From Ewingella americana ATCC 33852 (GTDB lineage: Bacteria; Pseudomonadota; Gammaproteobacteria; Enterobacterales; Enterobacteriaceae), in NCBI RefSeq assembly GCF_000735345.1, contig NZ_JMPJ01000065.1, positions 1 to 64,000 on the forward strand: a stretch of DNA of 64,000 nt. The letters run 5' to 3'. The notes beneath the pieces were generated by a model that searched no databases, had not been told where the DNA came from, and saw nothing but the letters and a program-made list of their open reading frames with translations. Below are positions 53,887 to 64,000 of this stretch, piece by piece. Made by a program: the position numbers and the translations under genes. Position 1 is the stretch's first letter, and each line of letters opens with the position of its first letter.

Positions 53887-53900
53887 TCGCCCTCATCGGA

Positions 53901-53977
<77 letters not shown>

Positions 53978-54046
53978 ACTTAATGCTGAAGTAAAAGCTT
54001 AAGTGGAATGAAAGACTTACCGATGAAGCAGTACAGCAATGACGGA

Positions 54047-54123
<77 letters not shown>

Positions 54124-54171
54124 ATTGCAGTATGGATGGGTAGTAAAAAAGCAGTACATTGTAGTGACGGA

Positions 54172-54248
<77 letters not shown>

Positions 54249-54280
54249 ACTACAAATCAGCATAAAAGAAAGAACAACAG

Positions 54281-54303
54281 ACACCTTAACGGGTGTTTTT
54301 TTG
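54281..54303 (+). terminator. Terminator of the initiator tRNA operon
   Basis: ACACC (54281-54285) pairs with GGTGT (54292-54296) and an unbroken T run follows to 54303. Confidence 0.8.
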
Positions 54304-54335
54304 TTTCTGGCGTCTGAGAATTTTATCCGCCGATC

Positions 54336-54365
54336 AAAAAAGGCCAGCGACCTTCACCGCTGACC
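54336..54365 (-). terminator. Terminator after amiC
   Basis: On the minus strand GGTCAGCG (54365-54358) pairs with CGCTGGCC (54349-54342) with one G-T pair, followed by TTTTTT. Confidence 0.85.
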
Positions 54366-54389
54366 TTCTTCTCTCCAAGCCTCGGCCCA

Positions 54390-55640
54390 TTACCTTCTGA
54401 CCGACATGCCGCCATCGGCAAAATAAGCCTTGATGCCCGCCAGTATTGATTCCGCCACCTTTTGCTGGAAGTGGCTGGTCTTGAGCTTTCGCTCCTCTTC
54501 CACATTACTGATAAACGCCGTTTCCACCAGAATGGAAGGAATATCGGGCGCTTTCAGCACGGCAAAACCGGCCTGATCCACCTTGTTCTTATGCAGATGG
54601 TTGATTTTGCCCATCCGCGTTAGCACCTCTTTGCCAAACTTCAGGCTGTCGCTGATGGTCGCGGTCTGTACTAAGTCGAACATGGTGTGGTCCAGATAGC
54701 GGTCGCCGCTTTTGCCGACGCCGCCGATTTGGTCAGACTCATTCTGCGTCTGCGCCAGAAAACGCGCTGCGGCGCTGGTCGCCCCTTTGGTCGATAAGGC
54801 GAAAACCGAAGAGCCACGGGCGGCGCGGTTGGTGAAAGCATCGGCGTGAATCGAGACAAAAAGGTCAGCCCGCAGCTTCCTCGCCTTAGCGACACGGACT
54901 TTTAGCGGGATGAACACGTCTTCATTGCGCGTCATAAACACCTTCATGTTCGGCTCGCGCTGGATCAGTTTTTGCAACTTGCGGGCGATCAGCAGAACGA
55001 TATCTTTCTCACGCGTCTTATATTTGCCGATGGCTCCCGGGTCTTCCCCGCCATGTCCCGGATCGAGCATGATAATCAGCGGCCGCTCGCGCCCCGCCTT
55101 GCCATCTTTGGCGGTCTCTGGCGGCAGAGTTCGCGCCACATCGCCCTTGTTGTAATCTTCCAGCAATGCCAATAGCGGATCATCCTCCGCGCTCACGGCC
55201 CCTTCTTGTGGGTAGAGATCTACCACTAAGCGATTGTGGATCCCAGCAACTGGCTTGAGGGTGAAAACGTGCGGGTTAATCTGTTTTTTCAGCTCCATCA
55301 CCAGCCTGACCGTCGTTTTATCAAACTGGCCTACGCGGGCCTGTTTGATAAAAGGATCATTTTGCTGGATCTGCTTACCCACGCCGTTAAGCACGCTATT
55401 AAGGTGTACACCTTCAATATCGATAACCAAACGATGGGGGTTGGTAAGGGTGAAATGCTTATATTTCAGCGGGGTACTGGATTCTAGCGTCAGGCGAGTA
55501 TAGGAAGAAGCGGGCCAAACGCGCACGGCAACCACTTGTGAACTGGCGGCGAAACCCACCCGGCTGACGCTGAGCATCCACGAAGCAGCTACGCTTTGTA
55601 ACAGGCGTCTTCGGCCCAAATTGTGATTATCGTCAGTCAT
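54390..55640 (-). CDS. amiC: N-acetylmuramoyl-L-alanine amidase AmiC
   Basis: AmiC splits septal peptidoglycan during daughter-cell separation, after activation by NlpD. The 416-residue precursor has a twin-arginine signal ([12 protein letters not shown]), as in E. coli AmiC. An AMIN domain (about 35-150), which targets the septum, precedes a zinc amidase_3 domain. Zinc ligands lie in [14 protein letters not shown] and SIHADAF, with the catalytic Glu in [11 protein letters not shown]. Confidence 0.96.
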   Translation of the reverse strand: MTDDNHNLGRRRLLQSVAASWMLSVSRVGFAASSQVVAVRVWPASSYTRLTLESSTPLKYKHFTLTNPHRLVIDIEGVHLNSVLNGVGKQIQQNDPFIKQARVGQFDKTTVRLVMELKKQINPHVFTLKPVAGIHNRLVVDLYPQEGAVSAEDDPLLALLEDYNKGDVARTLPPETAKDGKAGRERPLIIMLDPGHGGEDPGAIGKYKTREKDIVLLIARKLQKLIQREPNMKVFMTRNEDVFIPLKVRVAKARKLRADLFVSIHADAFTNRAARGSSVFALSTKGATSAAARFLAQTQNESDQIGGVGKSGDRYLDHTMFDLVQTATISDSLKFGKEVLTRMGKINHLHKNKVDQAGFAVLKAPDIPSILVETAFISNVEEERKLKTSHFQQKVAESILAGIKAYFADGGMSVRR

Positions 55641-55818
55641 GCAGTCTCAAAGGTAAGGGCTCGAAAATGAGCAAAAAACAGAACAGCCAAAAGGCTCAAT
55701 AGGAAAATTCTAACGAATCGACCCTGCCCTGTCATTCACAAACGGGATTGGCTAAATTTTAAGCTTGTTGATGCTTTGTGAACAAAAAGAGAGATTTCTT
55801 ACTTGCCACATCGGCACA

Positions 55819-55857
55819 AAAGAATAAAAATACAGAAATTACGAATAAAAATTCAAA
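55819..55857. promoter_or_regulatory. Double ARG box upstream of argA
   Basis: Two 18-bp boxes with the ArgR pattern, at 55819-55836 (core GAATAAAAATACA) and 55840-55857 (core GAATAAAAATTCA), are 3 bp apart. This is the standard spacing for one ArgR hexamer. They lie 12 bp before the argA GTG, so arginine repression is expected. Confidence 0.88.
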
Positions 55858-55869
55858 TGAGGTTTTGCC

Positions 55870-57195
55870 GTGAAGGAACGTAGTACTGAATTGGTTCAGG
55901 GTTTTCGCCACTCGGTTCCCTACATTAATGCACACCGTGGCAAAACGTTCGTTGTCATGCTGGGCGGCGAAGCTATTGAGCATGAGAACTTTACCAATAT
56001 CGTCAATGATATCGGGCTGTTACACAGTTTGGGCATCCGTTTGGTGGTGGTTTATGGTGCTCGCCCGCAGATAGATGAGAATCTGGCGGAGCATAATTAT
56101 GAACCCATCTACCACAAAAATACCCGCGTCACCGACGCCCGCACTCTCGAATTAGTCAAGCAAGCGGCGGGCTTATTGCAGCTCGACATCACCGCTCGCC
56201 TCTCCATGAGCCTGAATAATACGCCACTTCAGGGTGCACATATTAATGTGGTCAGCGGTAACTTCATCATCGCTCAGCCTTTAGGCGTCGACGACGGTAT
56301 CGACTACTGCCACACCGGCCGTATTCGCCGTATTGATGAAGAAGCTATCCACCGCCAACTCGACAGCAACGCCATTGTGCTGCTCGGGCCGGTTGCCGTG
56401 TCCGTCACCGGAGAGAGCTTCAACCTGACCTCCGAAGAGGTGGCAACCCAGCTGGCAATCAAGCTGAAAGCCGAAAAAATGATTGGTTTCTGCTCGTCTC
56501 AGGGCGTGATCGACGAAGACGATAATATTATTTCCGAGCTGTTCCCCAACGATGCGCAGGCTCGAATCGACACCATGGAAGCCCGTGGCGACTACCAGTC
56601 AGGCACCGTGCGTTTCCTGCGTGGTGCAGTCAAAGCCTGCCGCAGCGGCGTGCGTCGCAGCCACTTAATCAGCTATCAGGAAGACGGCGCGCTGGTTCAG
56701 GAGCTGTTCTCCCGCGACGGTATCGGCACGCAAATCGTGATGGAGAGTGCCGAGCAGGTGCGCCGCGCCACCATCAACGATATCGGCGGCATTCTTGAGC
56801 TGATTCGCCCGCTGGAGCAGCAGGGTATCTTGGTGCGCCGCTCCCGCGAGCAGCTAGAGATGGAAATCGACAAATTCACCATTATCGAACGCGATAACCT
56901 GACCATCGCCTGCGCCGCGCTCTATCCATTCCCTGAAGAACGCATTGGTGAGATGGCTTGCGTGGCGGTGCATCCTGACTATCGCAGCTCGTCACGCGGC
57001 GAAATGCTGCTGAAACGCGTTGCCAGTCAGGCGAAGCAAATGGGGCTGGATCGCCTGTTTGTGCTGACCACTCGCAGCATCCACTGGTTCCAGGAGCGTG
57101 GTTTCCAGCCAGCAGAAGTAGACGTCCTGCCAATCCAGAAACAGGAAATGTACAACTATCAGCGTCGCTCTAAAATCCTGCTGACTGAGCTTTAA
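55870..57195 (+). CDS. argA: Amino-acid N-acetyltransferase (N-acetylglutamate synthase)
   Basis: ArgA acetylates glutamate, the first step of arginine synthesis, and is feedback-inhibited by arginine. The 441-residue protein has an N-terminal amino-acid-kinase-like regulatory domain ([14 protein letters not shown]; about 20-290) and a C-terminal GNAT domain with [21 protein letters not shown]. It starts at GTG, directly behind a double ARG box. It converges on recD with a strong terminator between. Confidence 0.97.
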   Translation: MKERSTELVQGFRHSVPYINAHRGKTFVVMLGGEAIEHENFTNIVNDIGLLHSLGIRLVVVYGARPQIDENLAEHNYEPIYHKNTRVTDARTLELVKQAAGLLQLDITARLSMSLNNTPLQGAHINVVSGNFIIAQPLGVDDGIDYCHTGRIRRIDEEAIHRQLDSNAIVLLGPVAVSVTGESFNLTSEEVATQLAIKLKAEKMIGFCSSQGVIDEDDNIISELFPNDAQARIDTMEARGDYQSGTVRFLRGAVKACRSGVRRSHLISYQEDGALVQELFSRDGIGTQIVMESAEQVRRATINDIGGILELIRPLEQQGILVRRSREQLEMEIDKFTIIERDNLTIACAALYPFPEERIGEMACVAVHPDYRSSSRGEMLLKRVASQAKQMGLDRLFVLTTRSIHWFQERGFQPAEVDVLPIQKQEMYNYQRRSKILLTEL

Positions 57196-57229
57196 AGCAG
57201 GGTTAATGCGAGGTTAGAGATAAAACATA

Positions 57230-57268
57230 ACGGGGCTTCTCACGCGTGGAGAAGCCCCGTTTTGTTTT
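57230..57268 (+). terminator. Terminator after argA
   Basis: ACGGGGCTTCTC (57230-57241) pairs perfectly with GAGAAGCCCCGT (57249-57260), followed by TTTGTTTT. It may also block transcription leaving recD. Confidence 0.9.
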
Positions 57269-57293
57269 CATTTATCAGGAGCGTGGATGAGTA

Positions 57294-59219
57294 CTAGTGC
57301 TGCTCGCTAAGCCTTTCTGCCAGCCCGCTGCGGCGTCGCGTTCGGGTGCGGGTCGCGATGCTAAACACCTTCTCACTGGCATAAAGCGACAGCTGCTTCT
57401 TAGCTCGGGTGATAGCGGTATACACCAGTTCGCGGGTTAGTACCGGCAGGAAGTGGTTAGGCAGCACCAGCAGCGTATGGTCAAACTCAGAGCCTTGAGA
57501 CTTGTGAACGGTCATGGCGTAAGCCGTTTCATGAGCTGGCAAACGGCTCGGCTGCACGGATTTCACTTCACCACCGGGAAGCTGGAAGTAGACTCTCAGC
57601 TCGCCACTTTCGTTATGCAAGGCAATGCCGATATCGCCATTAAACAACCCCAGCGCGCTATCATTACGGCTGATCATCACTGGCCTTCCGGGATACCATT
57701 TCCCCGCCAGTACCGCAGGTCGGCGGATCAGCCCTTTGCGGTTTAGCAGTTGTTCGATGCGCTCATTCAGCCCTTTCACTCCAAACGGCCCTTCGCGCAG
57801 CGCGCAAAGCACCTGAAAACGGCCAAAATCCTGCAAAATGCTGTCAGGCGACGCGCTTTGCCTAACACCTTGAAGATAAGGAAGATAGCCCGCAACGCAG
57901 GCATCGAGCAGCGGCTGGAAATCCTCCGTTTCGTTGAGCGGATACCCTGTGACGTCCGGCAAGCCCTGCGCCAGCACGGCAGATGCAGCCGCACTCTCAC
58001 CTGCATTGACGACTTTCGCCAACTGCCCAATACCGGAAGCAGAATCGAACCGGTAGCTGCGGCGCAGTAAGCACAAGCTATCGCGAACACTGGCGGCATT
58101 CACCACCTCTGTTGGTGCGACAGGGCAACCCGTCAAATAGCTCAGTTGAGTGGCGCGCTCTGCGCTATACCCCTGCTCTGCAAACCGGCAGATATCTCCC
58201 AACACTGCCCCCGCCTCCACCGAAGCCAACTGGTCACGGTCACCGAGGAAAATCACTCGCGCCTGCGCTGGCAGTGCTTCAATCAGCCTTGCCATCATCG
58301 GCAGGTCGACCATTGAGGCTTCATCAACCACCAGCACGTCAAGGTGCAGCGGATTCCCACGGTGGTAACGCATACGCTGGCTGCCAGGCTGTGCGCCCAG
58401 CAATCGGTGTAATGTCGAGGCTTCCGCCGGGAACGCGGCCCGCTCGGCTTCAGTAAGAGGCAAGCGCAGGCTGGCCTGCCCGAGAGAATCGGTGAGACGC
58501 GCAGCCGCCTTGCCAGTGGGCGCGGCCAACTGAATACGCAGCTTCTGCTGGGGATAGAGCTGAACCAGCGCGGCCAGAAGTTTAGCCACGGTAGTCGTTT
58601 TGCCAGTGCCGGGACCGCCAGAAATAATCGAAATCCGCCGCGTAGCCGCCACCGCCGCCGCGACTTTCTGCCAATCAATCTCGGCCGAGTCCGTGTGACC
58701 AAACAGGTCATCCAGAATCGTTTTTAGCCGGGCTTCGTCCACGGTCAGTGGCGAAATGAGCGAGGTATCCAGCCGTTTTTCAGCACTGAAGAAATCGGCG
58801 ACCTCGCCCTCGCTTTGCCACATCCGCTGGAGATACAGGCGGTTTTCTTGCAACACCATCGGCGTCGGCTGGCTGCCGTCGCTGACCGCAGGATGACGAC
58901 TTAATAGCGCCAGCCACTGCTCGCTGTCCGGCTCACCAGCCATTTTCCACAGTTCAATGGCAATCTGCGGGTAACGCCCGTCAAACAGAGAATCCGGGCT
59001 GAGCTGGTCCAAATGCAAACACACGTGACCACTCCCCGCCTCACTGCTCAGGCAGGCGGCTGCCAGCATGAGCGCGGCATATTCAGTCTCTGCCTGCGTC
59101 CCGCCAGCTATCATGCGGGCAAACTGCACGTCCAGTGACCTGAACGCGCCTTGCAGCAAGGCTTGCTCAAACAGAGCATCAACTGCCAAACCATTTTTTA
59201 CTGTCACCGAGGTGTTCAT
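57294..59219 (-). CDS. recD: Exodeoxyribonuclease V alpha subunit RecD
   Basis: RecD is the fast 5'-3' helicase of RecBCD, which repairs double-strand breaks and degrades foreign linear DNA. The 641-residue protein is longer than the 608 of E. coli. Superfamily 1B motifs are Walker [11 protein letters not shown] (about 205-215), [28 protein letters not shown] and the C-terminal [20 protein letters not shown]. Its start overlaps the recB stop by 4 bases (ATGA). Confidence 0.97.
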   Translation of the reverse strand: MNTSVTVKNGLAVDALFEQALLQGAFRSLDVQFARMIAGGTQAETEYAALMLAAACLSSEAGSGHVCLHLDQLSPDSLFDGRYPQIAIELWKMAGEPDSEQWLALLSRHPAVSDGSQPTPMVLQENRLYLQRMWQSEGEVADFFSAEKRLDTSLISPLTVDEARLKTILDDLFGHTDSAEIDWQKVAAAVAATRRISIISGGPGTGKTTTVAKLLAALVQLYPQQKLRIQLAAPTGKAAARLTDSLGQASLRLPLTEAERAAFPAEASTLHRLLGAQPGSQRMRYHRGNPLHLDVLVVDEASMVDLPMMARLIEALPAQARVIFLGDRDQLASVEAGAVLGDICRFAEQGYSAERATQLSYLTGCPVAPTEVVNAASVRDSLCLLRRSYRFDSASGIGQLAKVVNAGESAAASAVLAQGLPDVTGYPLNETEDFQPLLDACVAGYLPYLQGVRQSASPDSILQDFGRFQVLCALREGPFGVKGLNERIEQLLNRKGLIRRPAVLAGKWYPGRPVMISRNDSALGLFNGDIGIALHNESGELRVYFQLPGGEVKSVQPSRLPAHETAYAMTVHKSQGSEFDHTLLVLPNHFLPVLTRELVYTAITRAKKQLSLYASEKVFSIATRTRTRRRSGLAERLSEQH

Positions 59220-62200
59220 AGCTGCCCCTCCAGCATTCTGGCTTGTTCTAGCATGGCTTCATCAGGGACAAACTCACCTCTAAATAGTTGGTCGAGGCAT
59301 TCGACGAACTCCTGCGACGGACGGCGGCGGAAAACACCGTTGCCCGGATGCTCCGGGTCGACGCCGCGTAGGAACAGGTAAATTACGCCGCCAAAATGGC
59401 GCTCATAGTCATAATCAGCCAGCCGGTGGCCCAAATAGCGGTGGAGTGCCAGCGTGTAGAGCTGGTATTGCAGGTCATAGCGGTGTTCCGCCATCGCGCT
59501 TTCCATCGCCTGCTCGGTATAGGCGCTGCTGTCATCACCCAGCCAGTTGGACTTGTAGTCCAGCAAGTAAAAACGCCCTTCCCAGAAGAATACCAAGTCA
59601 ATAAAGCCTTTAAGCATCCCCTGAACCTGCTGGAAATTAAGCGACGGGCAGCGAGCAGATAAGCTGTCGAAATGTTTCACCACCGCGTTGAGCTGCGAAG
59701 CCTGTAACATGCTGTCGATCGGCAAGTAGAACTGCAGTTCAGACTGCAATTTACCTTGGTCAATGGCGCTGAGTTTCATCTCAGGCTCACCGAGCGGCGT
59801 GTTTAAGATGGCTTCAATCCAAGCCTTAAGCACCGGCAGCCACTCGGCCTCAAGTCCCTGAGCAGTTAACTTCTCCATCAGCCATGCGTCTTCAACTTCT
59901 GCGTCAAAGGCAATTTCTTCGAAAATGCTGTGCAGGAAGGTCCCCGGCGAAGCGCCACGTGGGAAGGTGTGGGCGTTCATTTGTGGCTCGACGGCCTCTT
60001 GCTGCTCACCAGCGGCTTCTACATCCAGCTTTGGCAGCAGGTCTTGCGCCAATGCCGTGCCGTGCTGCTGAAGGCCGGAGTAACTGGTGATGCGCCAGCT
60101 ATCCTGAATTTGGCGCGTCATCTGGCGCGCGGAGAGCGCTTTTAGCTCATCGCTTGGCGCGGCCCACGGCGCTTGCTCTGGCGATTCAATTGCAGAGAAC
60201 ACCACATCCTCATTGCTAAGGTTACTCAGGCAGGCAATCAAACCAGCGGCATCGGCAGCCTCAGCCTTCTGCACCAAATAGCCCATCGCCCCAAGGTGTA
60301 AGTCGGTATCACCCTGCTTTTTGCGATTTCCCTGCATCAGCGGCGCGATGCCCACGCTACAGTGGTAAACCGAACGCGTTAGCGCCACATACAGCAGGCG
60401 GAGGTCTTCCGCCAGACGCTCCTCTTCGGCCAACTCTTTGCTTTGCTCATCACTGTTGAGGTCAAGCATGGCCGAGAAGGTGCTGCGGTCGTGGTACAAG
60501 CCTTGCTGCTGTTGGCGGAAATTACTGATAAACGGCAGCCAGACCAGTGGATACTCCAGCCCCTTGGACTTATGAATGGTCACCACCTGCACCAAGTGTT
60601 TATCGCTTTCTAACCTTAATTGTTGGCTTTGCGATTGGCGGTCAGGCGAGGATATTTGCTGCGCCAACCAGCGCACCAGTGCGTGCTCACTATCAAGCTG
60701 GGCCGCGGCTTCCTGCAATAACTCGCCTAGATGCAGTAAATCGGTAAGTCGCCTTTCTCCGCCAGTGGCGGCCAGCAGGTTCTCGGCTATGTGGCGATGC
60801 CCCATCAGGGATTTCAGCATCGGCAGCACTCCGCGCCGCGCCCAGCGTTGGCGGTAGCCGTCAAACTCTTCAACTAAGGCATCCCAAGCCCGCTCATCTT
60901 TACTTAAGTTATCGAGTGTCAGGGCATCAAGGCCAATGATGCCGGTCGCCATAGCACTGCGCAGCGTGCGCTCGTGTTCAGGCGTCAGCACCGCCTGTAA
61001 CAGCCATAGAACATCTTTAGCTTCCGCCGTTTCGAAAACGCTGTCGCGGTTGGAGAGATAAACCGAAGGGATCTCAAGGGCGCTCAAGGCGTCGCGGATC
61101 AAGGCCGCTTCTGCGCGGCTGCGCACCAGAACGGTAATATCGGACGCCTGAACTAATGCGCGTTCCCCTTTGGCATTCACCAGCCACGCCTGCTCATTTT
61201 GCCCGGCCGTCAGCCAGTCGCGAATCTGCGCCGCGCACTGGCGCGCCATAAGCTGTTGGTAATCACTTACTCCAACCCCTTCCCCCTGCTGCAACCAGAA
61301 ATGCAAAGCAGGTTGGCTCACCCCATCCAGTTCAAAGTCGAGCTGAGCATTTTTCTCTGCCGGAGAGACCTGAATAAAAGGAATTTGGGAGAACACGAAC
61401 GGGTTATTAAGCTGGGAAAACAGATGGTTAACGCCTTTCACCATACTGACGGATGAACGCCAGTTAGTGTCCATGGTGTAGTGAGCGCTAACTTCCGAGC
61501 GAGCACGCATATAGGTGAAGATGTCAGCGCCGCGAAACGCATAAATCGCCTGCTTAGGGTCGCCGATAAGCAGCAAGCCGCACTGGGGTTGGTTGACGTA
61601 AAGACGCTGGAAGATACGGTACTGCTGGGGGTCCGTATCTTGGAATTCGTCGATCATCGCCAACGGATAGCGGCTGCGAATCGCCTGTGCCAACAGCTCT
61701 CCACCGGGCTGGTGCAGCGCGGCGTCAAGGCGACTCAAAAGGTCATCAAAGCCTAGCTCGGCGCGCTGGCGTTTCTCTTTCTGAATGGTGAAACGAATCT
61801 CGCTGAGAGCCCGCGCAATAATCAAATCACGCAGCGTCAGCGGCTCGGTGAAGATGGCGTCTATGCTGTCGAAAACGCTGTGCTGCGGAGCATTGCCCTT
61901 CTTGGTTTTCTCCAGCAGCACTGACTGCCTGAAACGCTCAAGCTCCTTCGGCAATTGATAGTCTTCAGTGGCTTGCGCTGCCCATAACCCCACTGTTTCC
62001 AGCCATACCGGCAGATATCGCGAGCTGTAACTGCGTTTATCGACGCCGGAATCATTGATGATGGCGGCAATATCAGCCGACGCGGCCAGCCACTGCTGCT
62101 TGATGCCATTGATGCGTTCGAGTATTTGCTGGTGACGCGTCTCAATGGTTTCGTCTTCAGCCGGAGGCTGACGCAGCTGGGGCATTTCACCATGTAAATA

Positions 62201-62800
62201 AGGCGATAAGTCACTGAGCAAGGCTTCCGGCCCGCTCCATTCCTGCGAGATCACGCGCGCGATGTCCAGAGGCAGCGGATAGCAGTGACGACGCCAGAAG
62301 TCAGCACAGGCTTGACGGCGCAGGGGGAGCTCATCCTGCACTAGCGTCTGCTCAAACAGAATGCCTGACTCGAATGCGTTGTGAGTGAGCATTCGCTGGC
62401 AAAAACCGTGGATGGTGTAGATCGCCGCCTCATCCATCTGCCGCTCTGCTGCCAGCAAAATGTGGGCCGCCGAGGCTAGATCCTCGATTTGCGCCATCAG
62501 CGATACCATCATCGGGTTGCCACTCTGACCGCGCACGCAGGCAATTCTTAGCTCGTGAATATTGCTGCGGATACGGCCACGAAGCTCTTCGGTGGCGGCT
62601 TCGGTGAAGGTCACCACCAGAATCTCTTCCACCGTCAAACTGCGGGGGAAGGCCGCCTCCTTGCCCAACCCGAGCAATAGCCGCAGGTAGAGCACGGCCA
62701 GCGTGAAGGTTTTACCCGTGCCCGCAGAGGCCTCAATCAACCGTGCTCCGGTGAGAGGCAGCGTCAGCGGTTCAAGCTTCTGCGGGATAATCTCAGTCAT
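59216..62800 (-). CDS. recB: Exodeoxyribonuclease V beta subunit RecB
   Basis: RecB is the 3'-5' helicase and the only nuclease subunit of RecBCD, and loads RecA after Chi. The 1194-residue protein (E. coli 1180) has a UvrD-type Walker A in [15 protein letters not shown] (about 24-38) and the helicase motif [16 protein letters not shown]. The C-terminal nuclease domain has [15 protein letters not shown], whose Asp and Lys are catalytic. It is coupled by ATGA overlaps to ptrA upstream and recD downstream. Confidence 0.98.
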   Translation of the reverse strand: MTEIIPQKLEPLTLPLTGARLIEASAGTGKTFTLAVLYLRLLLGLGKEAAFPRSLTVEEILVVTFTEAATEELRGRIRSNIHELRIACVRGQSGNPMMVSLMAQIEDLASAAHILLAAERQMDEAAIYTIHGFCQRMLTHNAFESGILFEQTLVQDELPLRRQACADFWRRHCYPLPLDIARVISQEWSGPEALLSDLSPYLHGEMPQLRQPPAEDETIETRHQQILERINGIKQQWLAASADIAAIINDSGVDKRSYSSRYLPVWLETVGLWAAQATEDYQLPKELERFRQSVLLEKTKKGNAPQHSVFDSIDAIFTEPLTLRDLIIARALSEIRFTIQKEKRQRAELGFDDLLSRLDAALHQPGGELLAQAIRSRYPLAMIDEFQDTDPQQYRIFQRLYVNQPQCGLLLIGDPKQAIYAFRGADIFTYMRARSEVSAHYTMDTNWRSSVSMVKGVNHLFSQLNNPFVFSQIPFIQVSPAEKNAQLDFELDGVSQPALHFWLQQGEGVGVSDYQQLMARQCAAQIRDWLTAGQNEQAWLVNAKGERALVQASDITVLVRSRAEAALIRDALSALEIPSVYLSNRDSVFETAEAKDVLWLLQAVLTPEHERTLRSAMATGIIGLDALTLDNLSKDERAWDALVEEFDGYRQRWARRGVLPMLKSLMGHRHIAENLLAATGGERRLTDLLHLGELLQEAAAQLDSEHALVRWLAQQISSPDRQSQSQQLRLESDKHLVQVVTIHKSKGLEYPLVWLPFISNFRQQQQGLYHDRSTFSAMLDLNSDEQSKELAEEERLAEDLRLLYVALTRSVYHCSVGIAPLMQGNRKKQGDTDLHLGAMGYLVQKAEAADAAGLIACLSNLSNEDVVFSAIESPEQAPWAAPSDELKALSARQMTRQIQDSWRITSYSGLQQHGTALAQDLLPKLDVEAAGEQQEAVEPQMNAHTFPRGASPGTFLHSIFEEIAFDAEVEDAWLMEKLTAQGLEAEWLPVLKAWIEAILNTPLGEPEMKLSAIDQGKLQSELQFYLPIDSMLQASQLNAVVKHFDSLSARCPSLNFQQVQGMLKGFIDLVFFWEGRFYLLDYKSNWLGDDSSAYTEQAMESAMAEHRYDLQYQLYTLALHRYLGHRLADYDYERHFGGVIYLFLRGVDPEHPGNGVFRRRPSQEFVECLDQLFRGEFVPDEAMLEQARMLEGQL

Positions 62801-64000
62801 TTACTGTTTACCTGATGAGGAAATGTTTTCTGAATCGAAGAGGTATTCGGGTACGTTTTGAACCCAGCCGGCTTGGCGTAGTCAGCCGTTTTCGCGTCAT
62901 TGCCTGATACTTGCGAAAGCATCGCCAGCCCGTTCATTTTGATCACTGCTTTATGGAAGTAATCAGCCAGTTCCTCCTGGGTCAGTGATTGGATAACCGC
63001 CAGCACTTTATCGCGCGTATTGAAACGACTCTCTCCACGGCTGAAATCATTGCCAAAACGATCGGCTTCTTCATCAAGGGTCTGCGGCCGCTGCTGCATT
63101 TCGTTAATCAGCGCCTGTTTGTACTGAGCAAACTCGTCAGGTTTCATGGCACGCAGGCGTTTTTCTGCCTGAGGGTAAAATGCCAGATAGCGCTGATAGA
63201 GGTACTGAGGCTGCTTGTTGTTGCTTTGCAGCAAGAAGCCAATCCCCCACTGCTTACCGACCGGGATTGGGAAGGCAAACACCGCATACCCCAGCTGCTC
63301 CTGAGTACGCAACTGACTGTAGAACCAAGGTTGGATAATCTGGCCGAGCAGCGAACTGTAGGCCATGCTCTGCACTTCATCATAGCCTGTCGGAATATAG
63401 ACCGCCGCCAGCGCGCAGTCGGTACTGCTGCCCTGACGCTGAATATTCACCTTCTGCGGCTTTTTGATTTCAACGTGGCTTCCACGCCACCACTGAGAGC
63501 CATGCACCCCAACCTTATTGACGATAGCTTCTGACATGGCCTTCACTTCAGGCTCGGTCATGTTGCCGATCACCATGATCTCTACCGCTGCGTTATGGAT
63601 CAGGCTTTCACGATAGGTATTGATTTGCTCAAGAGTGATGCCAGCAACCAGCTTTTCGCGCTCTTCTCGCTCGGTATAAGGGATGCGTGACACCAGTTGG
63701 ACGGGCTGAAGCGCCAGCTCGAAGGCCTTGCCTTTATCCGCCGACGCTAAACGCTCCAGATACCAAGATTTAGCCTGATCAAGCTGCTCTTGGGTCGGTT
63801 TGAAATCCGGATAGCTATCCACCAGCTTGCTGAGCAATACCGGCAAACGCTCGGTGAAACCCGTGGCGGCAAACTGCAATCCATTGTCCGGCGAGGTGGA
63901 GAAGCTGATGCCACCAATAGAAGCCTGATAGCTCAGTTGGTCAAAGGCCACGCCAGTCAGATAATCCGTCAGGCCATACAGCACTTGATTCTTAGCGTTA
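62797..64000 (-). CDS. ptrA: Protease III (pitrilysin), C-terminal part, cut by the window edge
   Basis: PtrA is a periplasmic zinc protease of family M16 that degrades small peptides. Only about 401 codons at the C-terminal end are present; the frame stays open through position 64000 with NAKNQVLYGLTDYLTG. The HxxEH zinc site lies in the missing N-terminal half. The stop overlaps the recB start (ATGA), the conserved ptrA-recB-recD order. A GTG at 63984 is an internal Val, not the start. Confidence 0.95.
   Translation of the reverse strand, partial: NAKNQVLYGLTDYLTGVAFDQLSYQASIGGISFSTSPDNGLQFAATGFTERLPVLLSKLVDSYPDFKPTQEQLDQAKSWYLERLASADKGKAFELALQPVQLVSRIPYTEREEREKLVAGITLEQINTYRESLIHNAAVEIMVIGNMTEPEVKAMSEAIVNKVGVHGSQWWRGSHVEIKKPQKVNIQRQGSSTDCALAAVYIPTGYDEVQSMAYSSLLGQIIQPWFYSQLRTQEQLGYAVFAFPIPVGKQWGIGFLLQSNNKQPQYLYQRYLAFYPQAEKRLRAMKPDEFAQYKQALINEMQQRPQTLDEEADRFGNDFSRGESRFNTRDKVLAVIQSLTQEELADYFHKAVIKMNGLAMLSQVSGNDAKTADYAKPAGFKTYPNTSSIQKTFPHQVNSK

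Noticed and set aside
63982-63984. The GTG at 63984 as the true start of the last gene
   Set aside because: The frame is open to the window edge and the upstream codons continue the PtrA match, so it is an internal valine.

Overview
The window is an ordinary stretch of chromosome from a member of the Enterobacterales. Nearly every protein aligns end to end with a known Escherichia coli K-12 counterpart. The order joins two blocks that are far apart in E. coli K-12: gmhB to dapD/yaeH (the 4-5 min region) and yqcA to ptrA (the 61-64 min region). That junction, with moderate GC content judged by eye, suggests the Yersiniaceae side of the order (Serratia, Rahnella, Ewingella, Rouxiella or Yersinia type). 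This placement is inference; no species can be named. I saw no phage, insertion sequence, integron, CRISPR array, toxin-antitoxin pair or defence island.

Layout. 1-160: the leftward promoter region of an rRNA operon whose genes lie outside the window. 0.2-4.8 kb: gmhB (LPS heptose), the MetJ-boxed metNIQ methionine importer, and the rcsF-trmO pair. 4.9-10.9 kb: proS, nlpE, arfB, yaeQ, the overlapping yaeP-rof pair, tilS and a glyoxalase-like gene. 11-33.2 kb: a long leftward run, read in transcription order as rpsB-tsf-pyrH-frr-dxr-uppS-cdsA-rseP-bamA-skp-lpxD-fabZ-lpxA-lpxB-rnhB-dnaE-accA-ldcC. It joins translation, isoprenoid and phospholipid precursors, outer-membrane assembly, lipid A synthesis, replication and fatty-acid synthesis. 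accA is interrupted by an apparent one-base deletion. 33.5-38.6 kb: map-glnD-dapD-yaeH, rightward.

38.6-49.7 kb: yqcA, truC, yqcC, a probable accessory MFS transporter gene, the regulatory RNA csrB with a perfect UvrY-type palindrome upstream, then syd, queF, ppnN, xni, rlmM, ygdD, gcvA, the divergent sRNA gcvB, and a small lipoprotein gene. 49.8-53.7 kb: the CsdA-CsdE sulfur-transfer pair, tcdA (tRNA t6A cyclisation) and mltA. 53.9-54.25 kb: three identical initiator tRNA-fMet genes. 54.4-64 kb: amiC, argA with a double ARG box, and the tightly overlapping ptrA-recB-recD run; ptrA leaves the right edge incomplete.

The items most worth a second look are the accA frameshift, the 127-bp ERIC element between rpsB and tsf, the csrB and gcvB RNA genes (gcvB seems to have a shortened G/U-rich seed region), the structured leader of ppnN, and a small tandem repeat beside the lone MFS gene. 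I found no convincing undescribed multi-gene system.
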